From Pedobacter roseus (lineage in GTDB: Bacteria > Bacteroidota > Bacteroidia > Sphingobacteriales > Sphingobacteriaceae): DNA of 64,000 nt. The stretch is from positions 6,200,001-6,264,000 of the forward strand of contig NZ_CP060723.1 in NCBI RefSeq assembly GCF_014395225.1. Reading direction: 5' to 3'. The position numbers and the translations under genes were made by a program. Positions 43,073 through 51,316 of the stretch are shown one piece after another. Position 1 is the first letter of the stretch; each line of letters begins with the position of its first letter. Below the pieces are notes generated by a model. The model made no database searches and was not told where the DNA came from. It saw only the letters and a program-made list of their open reading frames with translations.

Positions 43073-43157
43073 GTCGTCATTTCGACTGAAGCGCAGCGAA
43101 ATGGAGAAATCTTTGGACTATGTTAAAAGATTTCTCCACTACGGTCGAAATGACGAC
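43073..43157. repeat. Long hairpin repeat (TCGTCATTTCGAC family), copy 2
   Basis: It is nearly identical to 22025-22111: the same inner arms GGAGAAATCTTT / AAAGATTTCTCC and loop, and outer arms GTCGTCATTTCGAC / GGTCGAAATGACGAC. A degenerate copy precedes it at about 42949-43015. Confidence 0.8.
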
Positions 43158-43184
43158 CTGTCGAAATTTATTAATCTAGTTAAA

Positions 43185-43766
43185 CTATAAATCTGTCCCC
43201 CTCAAAAAATCAATCATCTTCTTCAAGGCAATAGCCCTGTGACTGATTTTATTCTTCTCTGCCATATCCATTTCAGCAAAGGTAATTTCATAACCATCTG
43301 GCTGAAAAATAGGGTCGTAACCGAAACCCTTCGAGCCGGATAATGCTGCTCTGATTGTCCCTTCAATTATTCCTTCAAAAATATGATTCTCGCCATTTTG
43401 CATCAGTGAGATTACTGTTTTAAATCTGGCTTTTCTATTGCTGTTTCCTTCAAGTTTCTTCAAAACCAGCTGAATGTTCTCTGTACTATCACGGCTTCCC
43501 GAATACCTTGCTGAGTAAACACCTGGTTCGTTATTTAAGGCCATTACTTCTAAGCCGCTATCATCTGCAAAACAGTCTAAATTAAAATGTTCTACCACAT
43601 ACGCACTCTTCAGACTTGCATTACCTTCAAAAGTGTCGGCCGTTTCAGGGATATCCACAAAACAACCAATGTCTTCCAGGTTCAGTACTTCATATTTACC
43701 TTCAAGTGCTGCGCGTATTTCTTCTGTTTTATGTTGATTATTGGTGGCAAAAACGAGTTTTTTCAT
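43185..43766 (-). CDS. rdgB: XTP/dITP diphosphatase (RdgB/HAM1)
   Basis: This 193-residue enzyme hydrolyses ITP, XTP and dITP to keep deaminated purines out of DNA and RNA. FATNNQHKTEEIR at the start, CFADDSGLEV near residue 65, GVYSARYSG near residue 80, GFGYDPIF near residue 148 and SHRAIALKK near residue 175 are intact. It stands between two repeat-rich gaps. Confidence 0.95.
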   Translation of the reverse strand: MKKLVFATNNQHKTEEIRAALEGKYEVLNLEDIGCFVDIPETADTFEGNASLKSAYVVEHFNLDCFADDSGLEVMALNNEPGVYSARYSGSRDSTENIQLVLKKLEGNSNRKARFKTVISLMQNGENHIFEGIIEGTIRAALSGSKGFGYDPIFQPDGYEITFAEMDMAEKNKISHRAIALKKMIDFLRGTDL

Positions 43767-43890
43767 TGGGGAAAATTTGAAAGGTTAAAAATTTGGAATG
43801 TCGAAAAGTTAAGGTTTCCAGATTAAGGCTATAATGCCATCCTGATACTCAATACTAATAACTTGATACTAAATACTTCACACTTCCAAG

Positions 43891-44544
43891 CTATTTAATT
43901 TTCTGAAGATGCCCCCAAAGTGTTTTCTTTGCTGTTAAATCACTATCCAGATGATGAAGATTTGGTGCAAAGATGATTTTGGTGTTTTCATGAATGATGA
44001 TTTCGTTCTGCCAGGTCAGGTTTAATTTGAGCTCTGCAATTTCTACCCCAAAAGATAACATGATAACCGGTTTAAAAAAGCGTTGCAGTTCTATATAATC
44101 AGTTCCTCTGTAATTTGCATAGTTCAATACTGCAAAATCGGGTGTACCCAGATCAACTGCTTTTACAATTTTACGGAGCAGTTCCCTGCCTTGTTCGGTA
44201 CTCACATCATGCTGTTGATCATTCACCAATATCAGCACTGATTTTTTATTTCCACCTAAAAATTTAAATGCTTTTTCGGGTAGTGGTTCGGCCACAATAT
44301 GCGGAATTTCAGGTGCTTGTGGATAAATTTTTGGTGTTTGTGTAGTTTTAATTGCTGGGATTTGGATAGTTTCTGCCTTTAAAACCGTTTCTTTTTCTTC
44401 AGCAGCTGAAACATTTTCAGGGACAAAAACTCGCTCAGGATTACCCAAAAGCCGAATTTCCACACTTTCATCCTTCACCACGAAAACTTCGTCGGTAAAA
44501 AATAAACGTAAAGCGTTCGCATTGTTGGTAACCTGGTTTTCCAT
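43891..44544 (-). CDS. Hypothetical cytoplasmic protein
   Basis: This 217-residue protein fits no family I can name. The N-terminal 90 residues look unstructured (E/V/P/T-rich: KTTQTPKIYPQAPEIP). The C-terminal half (about 95-217) has an alpha/beta pattern (SVLILVNDQQHDVS, LLRKIVKAVDLGTPDFAVLNY, IIFAPNLHHLDSD) reminiscent of a uracil-DNA-glycosylase-like or HolD-type fold. That is a guess only. It is divergent from the surA neighbourhood. Confidence 0.6.
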   Translation of the reverse strand: MENQVTNNANALRLFFTDEVFVVKDESVEIRLLGNPERVFVPENVSAAEEKETVLKAETIQIPAIKTTQTPKIYPQAPEIPHIVAEPLPEKAFKFLGGNKKSVLILVNDQQHDVSTEQGRELLRKIVKAVDLGTPDFAVLNYANYRGTDYIELQRFFKPVIMLSFGVEIAELKLNLTWQNEIIIHENTKIIFAPNLHHLDSDLTAKKTLWGHLQKIK

Positions 44545-44648
44545 TCGTATTTTTGTTGGATAATAATTTCTGTTAAAATTAGTTAAATATCTTATAATAG
44601 CGTCGCTAATTGTTACTTTTATCCCTTAAAATTTATAGAGTGCTCTGT

Positions 44649-45236
44649 GTGAGGAAAACTTACTGCCTATTTGTTTTTAGCTTTATTTATAGCATTTCGT
44701 TTGCACAAAACGTGGCTGTTGTAAATGGTAAATCCATAAGTGTCAGGGAATTTATGTGGGCATATAAAAAGAGCCATAATGGAAGCATCAATGTTGCTTA
44801 CGATACCTTACAAGCTTATTTAAACCTGTATATAAATTTTAAACTTAAAGTTTTGGATGCCCGTGATATGGGACTGGATAAAAGTGCCAGTTACCAGGAA
44901 GAAATCAAAACTTATGAGGATGCGTTGATCGCGCATAAAAAAATTGGTGGCGGTAATAAAGACCGCGATTTTTTATTGAATGAATACCGCGAAGGTGTTT
45001 TGATGTTCAATGTTTCGGAACAAAAAATCTGGAACAAAGCACAGGAAGATGAGCAGGCAATAAATGATTTTTACAATAAAAACCGTCAAAATTATAATAA
45101 ACCCTTAAATGAAGTGAGGGGAGAGGTGATTGCCGATTATCAGCTAAGTTTGGAGGATAAATGGCTAAAAAGCCTCAAACAAAAATATCAGGTCAGGATT
45201 AACGATAATGAGCTTAAAAAGCTTGCTAAGCTATAA
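44649..45236 (+). CDS. SurA-type chaperone-only protein (PPIase domain missing)
   Basis: This protein of about 195 residues is likely to start at GTG 44649, which gives the signal peptide VRKTYCLFVFSFIYSISFAQ; an upstream TTG at 44610 is possible. It has the N-terminal chaperone region of Bacteroidota prolyl isomerases (VNGKSISVREFMWAYKKSH, YLNLYINFKLKVLDARDMGLDKSASYQEE) and then goes straight to the C-terminal tail of those proteins (LNEYREGVLMFNVSEQKIWNKA, RGEVIADYQLSLEDKWLKSLKQKY). The PPIase domains that normally lie between are absent. It precedes surA by 56 bases and probably acts with it in the periplasm. Confidence 0.75.
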   Translation: MRKTYCLFVFSFIYSISFAQNVAVVNGKSISVREFMWAYKKSHNGSINVAYDTLQAYLNLYINFKLKVLDARDMGLDKSASYQEEIKTYEDALIAHKKIGGGNKDRDFLLNEYREGVLMFNVSEQKIWNKAQEDEQAINDFYNKNRQNYNKPLNEVRGEVIADYQLSLEDKWLKSLKQKYQVRINDNELKKLAKL

Positions 45237-45242
45237 CCGGAA

Positions 45243-45274
45243 TTGATGGAGAGTGAGCATAAATATTAAATTTG
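45243..45274 (+). promoter_or_regulatory. Promoter of surA
   Basis: TTG at 45243-45245, a 21-base spacer and TAAATTTG at 45267-45274, ending 18 bases before the ATG at 45293. It shows that surA can be transcribed apart from the preceding gene. Confidence 0.6.
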
Positions 45275-45292
45275 CAAAATATAACAAATAGA

Positions 45293-46651
45293 ATGAAGAA
45301 AGTTTTTTTAGTAGCAACCGCTTTAATTTGCCTGTTTTTAAACAGTTATGCGCAAAAGCATACTGTAGATAAAGTTGCTGCTGTTGTAGGAAATAATATT
45401 ATCCTGCTATCAGATTTAAACCAACAATACACTCAATATCTTTACCAGGGCAACCCGGCCAATGATGATATTAAATGTAAAATTTTACAACAGACCTTAA
45501 CCCAGAAACTGCTTAAACAACAGGCTGAAATCGATTCGGTAATGGTTGAAGATGGTGCAGTTGATGATGAGGTAAATAAACGTATGCGTTATAGCATGCA
45601 GCGTGCGGGTGGCCAGGAGCGTTTAGAACAGTTTTTGAACAAATCTGTGCTTCAGTATAAAGATGAAATCAGACCATCGGTAAAAGATGAATTGATTGCG
45701 CAGAAAATGCAGCAAAAAATCACAGAAAACATCAATGTTACCCCAATGGAGGTTGAAAAATATTTCAAGTCTTTAGGCGATAGCATTCCGGAGTTTAATA
45801 CAGAGGTAGAAGTTGGTGAGGTAATTTTAAACCCTCAGTTAACCCGGGCCGAAAAACAAAAATTCCGTGATAAAATCGAAGCCCTTCGTTTAAGGGTTAA
45901 AGCAGGCGAAGATATGGGCGTGTTGGCAAAAACCTATTCTGAAGATCCGGGTTCTGCTGCCGATGGTGGTGATTATGGTTTTATCGACAGAAATACTATG
46001 GTTAAAGAGTTTACCGCCTGGGCTTTTAAATTAAAAGCAGGTGAAATTTCTCCGGTTTTCGAAACAGATTATGGTTTCCACTTTTTACAGGTATTAGAGC
46101 GCAGGGGCGAGCAGGTACACGTGAGGCACATTTTAATTATGCCTAAAACCACACCAGAAAGTTTAACACGTTTAAAACTGCATGCTGATAGTATTTACCA
46201 TAACATTATCGGTAAAAAAATAAGCTTTGCGGCAGCTGCAAACCTTTATTCTGATAATAAAGAAACTAAATATAACGGTGGTATGATGCTTAATGCTGAA
46301 AATGTTCAGGCAAGAAGTACTTTTATTCCGGTTGATAAATTAGATCCAACGGTATTTTTGGTAATCGATAGCATGAAAATTGGCGGTATTTCTAAACCTG
46401 ATTTATTTACTGCACCTGATGGAAAACAAGGTTACCGCATTTTATATTTAAAATCGAAAATACCGCCTCACAAAGCAAATCTGAAACAGGATTTTCCAAA
46501 AATCAGGGATGCTGCACAAAGTGATAAAATTAATCGTACTTTAAGCGAATGGTTTCAAAAACGTCGTGAAAGTACTTACATTAAAATCGACGACGAATTT
46601 AATACCTGTGATGAGTTAAAAATCTGGACTAAAACCACAGCCGCAAAATAA
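45293..46651 (+). CDS. surA: Peptidyl-prolyl cis-trans isomerase SurA
   Basis: This 452-residue periplasmic chaperone helps outer-membrane proteins fold. It has a signal peptide ending at NSYAQ (about residue 21), a SurA N-terminal domain at about 25-165 and two parvulin-type domains at about 170-270 (EVGEVILNP, YSEDPGSAADGGDYGFI) and 275-385 (VHVRHILIMPKTTPES). The start was set at ATG 45293 because a TTG at 45272 overlaps the -7 element. It is followed by a MoxR gene five bases later. Confidence 0.92.
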   Translation: MKKVFLVATALICLFLNSYAQKHTVDKVAAVVGNNIILLSDLNQQYTQYLYQGNPANDDIKCKILQQTLTQKLLKQQAEIDSVMVEDGAVDDEVNKRMRYSMQRAGGQERLEQFLNKSVLQYKDEIRPSVKDELIAQKMQQKITENINVTPMEVEKYFKSLGDSIPEFNTEVEVGEVILNPQLTRAEKQKFRDKIEALRLRVKAGEDMGVLAKTYSEDPGSAADGGDYGFIDRNTMVKEFTAWAFKLKAGEISPVFETDYGFHFLQVLERRGEQVHVRHILIMPKTTPESLTRLKLHADSIYHNIIGKKISFAAAANLYSDNKETKYNGGMMLNAENVQARSTFIPVDKLDPTVFLVIDSMKIGGISKPDLFTAPDGKQGYRILYLKSKIPPHKANLKQDFPKIRDAAQSDKINRTLSEWFQKRRESTYIKIDDEFNTCDELKIWTKTTAAK

Positions 46652-46656
46652 CACCA

Positions 46657-47619
46657 ATGCAGTATAAGAACGAAGTAGAAGCTGTTGATGCACTTCATCA
46701 ATCTTTCAACAACATTAAAGCTGAAATAAGCAAAGTAGTAGTTGGACAGGATGACATCATAAAATCTGTTTTAATCGCCATTTTCAGTAACGGACATTGT
46801 TTGTTGGTTGGCGTACCCGGATTGGCTAAAACTTTACTTGTACAAACTGTGGCATCTGTTTTAGACCTCGATTTCAACAGGATCCAGTTTACACCAGATT
46901 TAATGCCAAGCGATATTATTGGCGCAGAGATTTTAGGAGAAGACAGGCACTTTAAATTTATAAAAGGGCCTGTTTTTTCTAATATTATCCTCGCTGATGA
47001 GATTAACCGTACCCCTCCAAAAACGCAGGCTGCTTTATTAGAAGCCATGCAGGAGAAATCGGTTACCGCCGCTGGTCAAACCCATACTTTGCCAAAACCA
47101 TTCTTTGTTTTGGCTACACAAAACCCAATTGAGCAGGAAGGAACTTATCCATTGCCAGAGGCTCAGTTAGATCGTTTCATGTTCAATATTCAGTTAAACT
47201 ATCCTGCTTTTGCAGATGAACTGAACATCGTTAAAAACACCACCAGTAATAAAACCATTCAACTGCAGAAAATTATCCACGCAGATGATATCCAATATTT
47301 CCAGAAACTGATCCGCGATATTCCCATTACTGACAATGTTTTGGAGTATGCCGTTAAGCTGGCTGCTAAAACCCGTCCAAATAGCGAATTCGCTACCGAG
47401 GTCGTGAATAAATACATTAGCTGGGGTGCAGGTCCACGTGCATCGCAGTTTTTAGTGCTGGGTGCTAAATGCCACGCTGCAGTAACCGGAAAATATTCTC
47501 CTGATATTGAAGATGTGAAAGCCGTAGCAGAGCCTATTTTACGTCACCGTATTGTGCGTAATTACCGCGCCGAAGCTGAAGGTTTATCGATCGAAAAAAT
47601 TATTAAAGATTTATTGTAG
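46657..47619 (+). CDS. MoxR-family AAA+ ATPase
   Basis: This 320-residue ATPase has Walker A LLVGVPGLAKT near residue 48, Walker B IILADEINRT near residue 110 and sensor/arginine regions in TQNPIEQEGTYPLPEAQLDRF near residue 150. MoxR proteins act as chaperones for VWA-domain partners and are usually followed by DUF58 and VWA genes. Here the next gene is a different one, so the partner is not in this window. It is close behind surA, which suggests co-transcription. Confidence 0.92.
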   Translation: MQYKNEVEAVDALHQSFNNIKAEISKVVVGQDDIIKSVLIAIFSNGHCLLVGVPGLAKTLLVQTVASVLDLDFNRIQFTPDLMPSDIIGAEILGEDRHFKFIKGPVFSNIILADEINRTPPKTQAALLEAMQEKSVTAAGQTHTLPKPFFVLATQNPIEQEGTYPLPEAQLDRFMFNIQLNYPAFADELNIVKNTTSNKTIQLQKIIHADDIQYFQKLIRDIPITDNVLEYAVKLAAKTRPNSEFATEVVNKYISWGAGPRASQFLVLGAKCHAAVTGKYSPDIEDVKAVAEPILRHRIVRNYRAEAEGLSIEKIIKDLL

Positions 47620-47720
47620 TGCTGGTCGGGAATTGCCAATCCATTCTTATGAGTTAAGGATTTGTAATGATTAACACCTAGCTATGCTTCCAGGTACCTA
47701 ACAATGATAATTTGTGAAAA

Positions 47721-48386
47721 GTGGATTTCATGCTGTATCTTGTATATCCATATCATTCAAAGACCATCGTGCTAAAAGAAACATTCAGTGAACTCTTAAA
47801 AAAGTATACTAACAACGAAAGTATAATAACCGAATTCTGGGAAGAGATTGAGAAAAACTACAATTATAAAAAAAGGTATTACCATACGCTTTTGCATCTT
47901 GATAATTTATTAAAACACTTATTTGAAGTAAAAGATAAAATCGAAAGTTGGGAAACTATCCTATTTACGTTGTTCTATCATGACATCATTTACAATGCCT
48001 TAAAATCAGACAATGAAGAGCAAAGTGCCAGGCTAGCAGTGAGAAGGATGAAACAGATTGCAATTCCAGACCATATCATCCATAACTGTCAAATTCAAAT
48101 ACTAGCTACTAAAACACACCTTTCCCATCCTGAATTAGACACTAATTATTTTATAGATGCAGATCTTTCGATATTAGGCCAAAACCCTAAAAGTTATGCA
48201 GAATATGCAAAAAATGTACGAAAAGAATATTCGGTTTATCCAGATCTTATTTATAATCCAGGGAGAAAAAAGGTTTTACAGCATTTTATAGAAATGGAAA
48301 GGATTTATAAAACCGATTATTTTTATAATCAGTTTGAAAACCAGGCAAAATCGAATTTACGGTTAGAGTTAAAACAACTCGGTTAG
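47721..48386 (+). CDS. HD-superfamily metal-dependent phosphohydrolase-like protein
   Basis: This protein of about 205-221 residues belongs to the COG4339 group, as seen from RYYHTLLHLDNLL near residue 54, LFYHDIIYN near residue 88 and DADLSILG near residue 149, which supply the HD metal ligands. The substrate is unknown. The start is unsure: GTG 47721, ATG 47730 and GTG 47769 are all in frame; the last would give VLKETF, close to relatives as I remember them. It follows the MoxR gene with a 100-base gap. Confidence 0.78.
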   Translation: MDFMLYLVYPYHSKTIVLKETFSELLKKYTNNESIITEFWEEIEKNYNYKKRYYHTLLHLDNLLKHLFEVKDKIESWETILFTLFYHDIIYNALKSDNEEQSARLAVRRMKQIAIPDHIIHNCQIQILATKTHLSHPELDTNYFIDADLSILGQNPKSYAEYAKNVRKEYSVYPDLIYNPGRKKVLQHFIEMERIYKTDYFYNQFENQAKSNLRLELKQLG

Positions 48387-48463
48387 TCATGCCAGTTGGG
48401 ATTTCAAATCCGACCAACTAAAAATCATAATTGCAAATTCCAACCAACGAAAACGAAAATCAT

Positions 48464-48471
48464 TATATTTG
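48464..48471 (+). promoter_or_regulatory. -7 element of the DinB-like gene
   Basis: TATATTTG ends four bases before the ATG at 48476, suggesting a leaderless transcript. Confidence 0.55.
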
Positions 48472-48475
48472 ATTA

Positions 48476-48964
48476 ATGATGGAAAACAATCCCCTCACCG
48501 GTGCAATTGCAGCATTGATAGATGAATATAAAAAAGCAGTTGATGAGATGATTGAAGTAATTAATCCAATCAACCAGCAGCAGTTGCTTCAAACCATCGA
48601 GCCAAAAAGTTTAAATTCCGATTGCATCTCCATCCAAACCATTTTAACGCATGTATGCGCCTCAATGTTCAGTTATGCGGTTTACATCGAAAACTCCATC
48701 GGATTGGAGACTACCAGGCCGGAACGGTTGCAATTTGATCAGGTAGCGCCCTATATTTTAAGGCTAAAGGAAGCATTTAATTATAATCAGGATTTTTTCA
48801 TCAGAAACCCCAACATTAAAATGGAAGAGTTTGATCAAGCCAAAAAGATCAATACAAGGTGGGGGCAACAATACGATGTAGAACAGATGCTCGAACACGC
48901 CATCGTTCATATTTTAAGGCACAGGCGGCAGATTAAAAATGCACTGGTCAACATGAAAAGCTGA
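48476..48964 (+). CDS. DinB-like four-helix bundle protein
   Basis: This 162-residue protein has the DinB/YfiT-like pattern of three histidine ligands: TILTHVCAS near residue 62 and EHAIVHILRHRRQIKNAL near residue 140. Such proteins bind a metal and may carry out thiol-transfer chemistry, but the function of this one is unknown. Two ATG codons in a row begin the frame. Confidence 0.8.
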   Translation: MMENNPLTGAIAALIDEYKKAVDEMIEVINPINQQQLLQTIEPKSLNSDCISIQTILTHVCASMFSYAVYIENSIGLETTRPERLQFDQVAPYILRLKEAFNYNQDFFIRNPNIKMEEFDQAKKINTRWGQQYDVEQMLEHAIVHILRHRRQIKNALVNMKS

Positions 48965-49221
48965 TCAATAGAAAAAAAATAATTTGCAATTCATTGAAAA
49001 TAAATATCTTTGCATCAAATTTACAGAAATGCTACGTCAAATACATATCCAAAAAATGCACTTTAGCCCGTCTTGTGGCATAAAGAGTTTGGGTATTGAC
49101 TTAAATTTCCTTCCCAACCCTTAGCGTTTTTGCCATTATAGCATAAACCAAAATTTAAAAATCAATTTAATTACCCATTTGCTAAGCAAAATACCGCTTA
49201 ACAAAATTAATAATATCCGTT
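48965..49221 (+). promoter_or_regulatory. Leader region of the TPR gene with strong promoter
   Basis: TTTG at 48983-48986 and TATCTTTG at 49005-49012 (18-base spacer) form a good promoter. The leader of about 200 bases then contains a 31-residue ORF (49029-49124) and an imperfect hairpin TTGCTAAGC / GCTTAACAA (49182-49207) before the TPR gene. Confidence 0.55.
49029..49124 (+). CDS. Possible leader peptide ORF
   Basis: The 31-codon frame begins 17 bases after the -7 element and encodes a peptide starting MLRQIHIQKMHFSP and ending GIDLNFLPNP before a TAG stop. It has no signal peptide and no known family. Its place just after a strong promoter and before a structural gene suggests a regulatory leader or a small protein; neither is proved. 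Confidence 0.35.
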   Translation: MLRQIHIQKMHFSPSCGIKSLGIDLNFLPNP

Positions 49222-49743
49222 ATGGACATTTATACTACTGTAGAGGAAAAATATCTACAGGCCATTGAAGAATTGCACTGGGGCGAGCTGCCCAAAGCAC
49301 TTCAGTATTTTAATGAGCTTATTGCCTTCGATCCTGATTACGCCAGGGGTTATTTTCAGTTGGGAGATATATATCACGAGCGTTTTAAGGATTACAAAAC
49401 CGCTGGTTATTACTATAAACGCTGCACCGAACTCGATGCTGATTTTCCGGAAGTGTACGAACCTTATTTAAAGCTCGTAATTACGCTTAAAATGCATAAG
49501 CTGGTTAAACAGATTGCCGATAAAGCTTTAAGTGTTGCAGGCGTTTGCGAAGCCCATATTTTCGAAAGTTTAGGTTTGCATGCAGAACAACAGCAAAATT
49601 TTGCAGAAGCAGCAAACTATTTCAAAAAAGCAGAACTGTTTAATGCCGTTCAGGATGAACATAGTGCTTTACTTGAGCATCAGAACCGCATTAAAAGCAA
49701 AATGAACAGCACAAAAAAAATGGTTTACGATTTACAGGGATAA
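49222..49743 (+). CDS. Tetratricopeptide repeat protein
   Basis: This 173-residue cytoplasmic protein has at least two TPR-like helical pairs (YLQAIEELHWGELPKALQYFNELIAFDPDYARGYFQLGDIYHER and the following unit to about residue 95), and a third near 120-150 (LHAEQQQNFAEAANYFKKAE). There is no catalytic motif. It probably mediates protein contacts. It has a leader of about 200 bases with a short ORF. Confidence 0.75.
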   Translation: MDIYTTVEEKYLQAIEELHWGELPKALQYFNELIAFDPDYARGYFQLGDIYHERFKDYKTAGYYYKRCTELDADFPEVYEPYLKLVITLKMHKLVKQIADKALSVAGVCEAHIFESLGLHAEQQQNFAEAANYFKKAELFNAVQDEHSALLEHQNRIKSKMNSTKKMVYDLQG

Positions 49744-49866
49744 AGGGCTAGCCTTTATCCCTATGCTTTTACATACAAATCGCCATTTTATCTTTTTATT
49801 TTAATTTTGTTATTATCTTTACCACACAATTACAAAGCATAAATTCTTAAATCAAAAATATTCGAT

Positions 49867-50058
49867 ATGTCAGCTCACGATTCACACGCGCCAGTTCAGC
49901 AAACTAAAGGCATTTGGGCACTACCATTAACGGCTTGGATTATTGTTTTAATCCTGCTTGTGGCTTTCACAAGACCAATTTTCCACCATGGTGAAGAAAC
50001 TTCTTCGCACGAGAAAACTGAAGCACACCACACAGAAGCGCCTGAATCGCACCACTAG
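49867..50058 (+). CDS. Small histidine-rich membrane protein
   Basis: This 63-residue protein has one hydrophobic helix at about residues 18-35 (LPLTAWIIVLILLVAF) and a histidine-rich C-terminal tail (RPIFHHGEETSSHEKTEAHH). The tail may bind metal ions, but this is inferred from composition only. A strong terminator follows. Confidence 0.6.
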   Translation: MSAHDSHAPVQQTKGIWALPLTAWIIVLILLVAFTRPIFHHGEETSSHEKTEAHHTEAPESHH

Positions 50059-50080
50059 GCATTAGTAAAGATCAAAAAAA

Positions 50081-50107
50081 AAGCGCTGAAACCAGCGCTT
50101 TTTTTGT
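50081..50107 (+). terminator. Terminator after the His-rich membrane protein gene
   Basis: AAGCGCTG-AAAC-CAGCGCTT is followed by TTTTTTG. Confidence 0.85.
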
Positions 50108-50199
50108 TTGAGTTGCTCACGCTCGTTTCCAAACGAGCATGTAATAGCAAGGCATTTTAAATGCTATTTTATTTCGGTCGATGAGACACCAATGATTGG

Positions 50200-51087
50200 T
50201 TAGTTATTCAACTGCCCCATAATATTAGGGTAATCAGTAAGCACGCCATCTACACCTAAATCCATAAAATATTTAAGCTCCTTTACTGTATTTACCGTCC
50301 AGGGAATAATTTTGATACCCATCGCATGACAGCGGTCTACCAGGCCTTTACCAACCAATACCGAATAAGGGCTATAAATCGTTGGTTTAAATCCTAATTT
50401 CTCAATATAATCTTCAAAAGGTTCTTTCTCGTCAATCAGTAACGAAGTTTGTATTTTAGGGTATTTCTCATGCAGGTACTGAAGCGTACGCATATCAAAC
50501 GATTCGATAATTACCCTTTTGCTTAATTTTTTGGCGTTGATAACCTCCATAATTAGGTCTACAAACTCTGCAGGCTCAGGGTGGAATTCGTTATCTCCAT
50601 TTTTAATGGTTTTTGTTTCGATACTGTACACTGGTTTAGGCAGTTTGTGTTCTTTCACGTAAGCCTCTGTTGCGTCTATTGTTTCAGAGAGCAGAGGTTT
50701 GTAAGCCTTAAATTTCATCTGTCCCGGAAAACGGCTGTGCACTTTACTGCCTACATCGAACTTTTTAACCTGCTCGTAGTCCATTTTGTAGATATTGAAA
50801 TTCTTCTGGTCCTTTAGAGTAATGGGTTTTCCATTTGGCTGAAGTGAAATTTCGTTGTTAAAATAAGGCTCCTGCGAAAGCACCACCTGTTTATCTTTCG
50901 AAATAACGGCGTCCATTTCCAAGGTGGTAACGCCTAAATCTAATGCTTTTAGCATTCCTTCGATGGTGTTCTCGGGCATAATGCCACGTGCGCCGGCTTT
51001 GCCCTGTAAATCGAATTTTTTCTTTTGGGCCGAAACATTAAAAAAGAATAAAGCGAGCGTAACGAATAGAAGTAATTTTTTATGCAT
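50200..51087 (-). CDS. Glycerophosphodiester phosphodiesterase-fold protein, catalytic residues lost
   Basis: This 295-residue protein has a signal peptide ending at NVSAQ (residue 20) and a GDPD TIM barrel: MPENTIEGMLKALDLGVTTLEMDAVI near residue 36 and GVDGVLTDYPN at the end. In active members the loop before PENT reads HRGARG and the later strand reads SHEPYF. Here they are KAGARG and SQEPYF. Both catalytic histidines and the neighbouring arginine are replaced, although the metal-binding Glu and Asp in LEMDA remain. The protein may be a binding protein or a degenerate enzyme. Confidence 0.88.
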   Translation of the reverse strand: MHKKLLLFVTLALFFFNVSAQKKKFDLQGKAGARGIMPENTIEGMLKALDLGVTTLEMDAVISKDKQVVLSQEPYFNNEISLQPNGKPITLKDQKNFNIYKMDYEQVKKFDVGSKVHSRFPGQMKFKAYKPLLSETIDATEAYVKEHKLPKPVYSIETKTIKNGDNEFHPEPAEFVDLIMEVINAKKLSKRVIIESFDMRTLQYLHEKYPKIQTSLLIDEKEPFEDYIEKLGFKPTIYSPYSVLVGKGLVDRCHAMGIKIIPWTVNTVKELKYFMDLGVDGVLTDYPNIMGQLNN

Positions 51088-51316
51088 AGGTTTTCAACGT
51101 GAAATAGGTTGTTTTACTTGTCATTATTTTTTGAAGCGCAAAAACTGTGCTGTTTTTAATGTTTGTTCCCGCTTTGCGCTATATCTTTCCGCTGCGCTAC
51201 AAGGATACCGCTTTAATCGGGGCTAAACCCGAACGGTAGTGCCGGTAAATGCAAGATGCCGACATAAAAAAAGGGCCTCTTTTTATGGATAGCCCTCTTT
51301 AATTCACATTTAAATT
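51088..51316. other. Gap with an additional diverged repeat
   Basis: Positions about 51165-51250, read on the minus strand, carry ATTAAAGCGGTATCC and TATAGCG with AAAGCGGGA, resembling the tail of the copy at 33501-33580. At 51270-51300 AAAGGGCC / AGCCCTCTTT forms an imperfect terminator of the following minus-strand gene. Confidence 0.45.

Noticed and set aside
45272..45292. TTG start for surA
   Set aside because: It overlaps the -7 element TAAATTTG, and the signal peptide begins at the ATG 45293.
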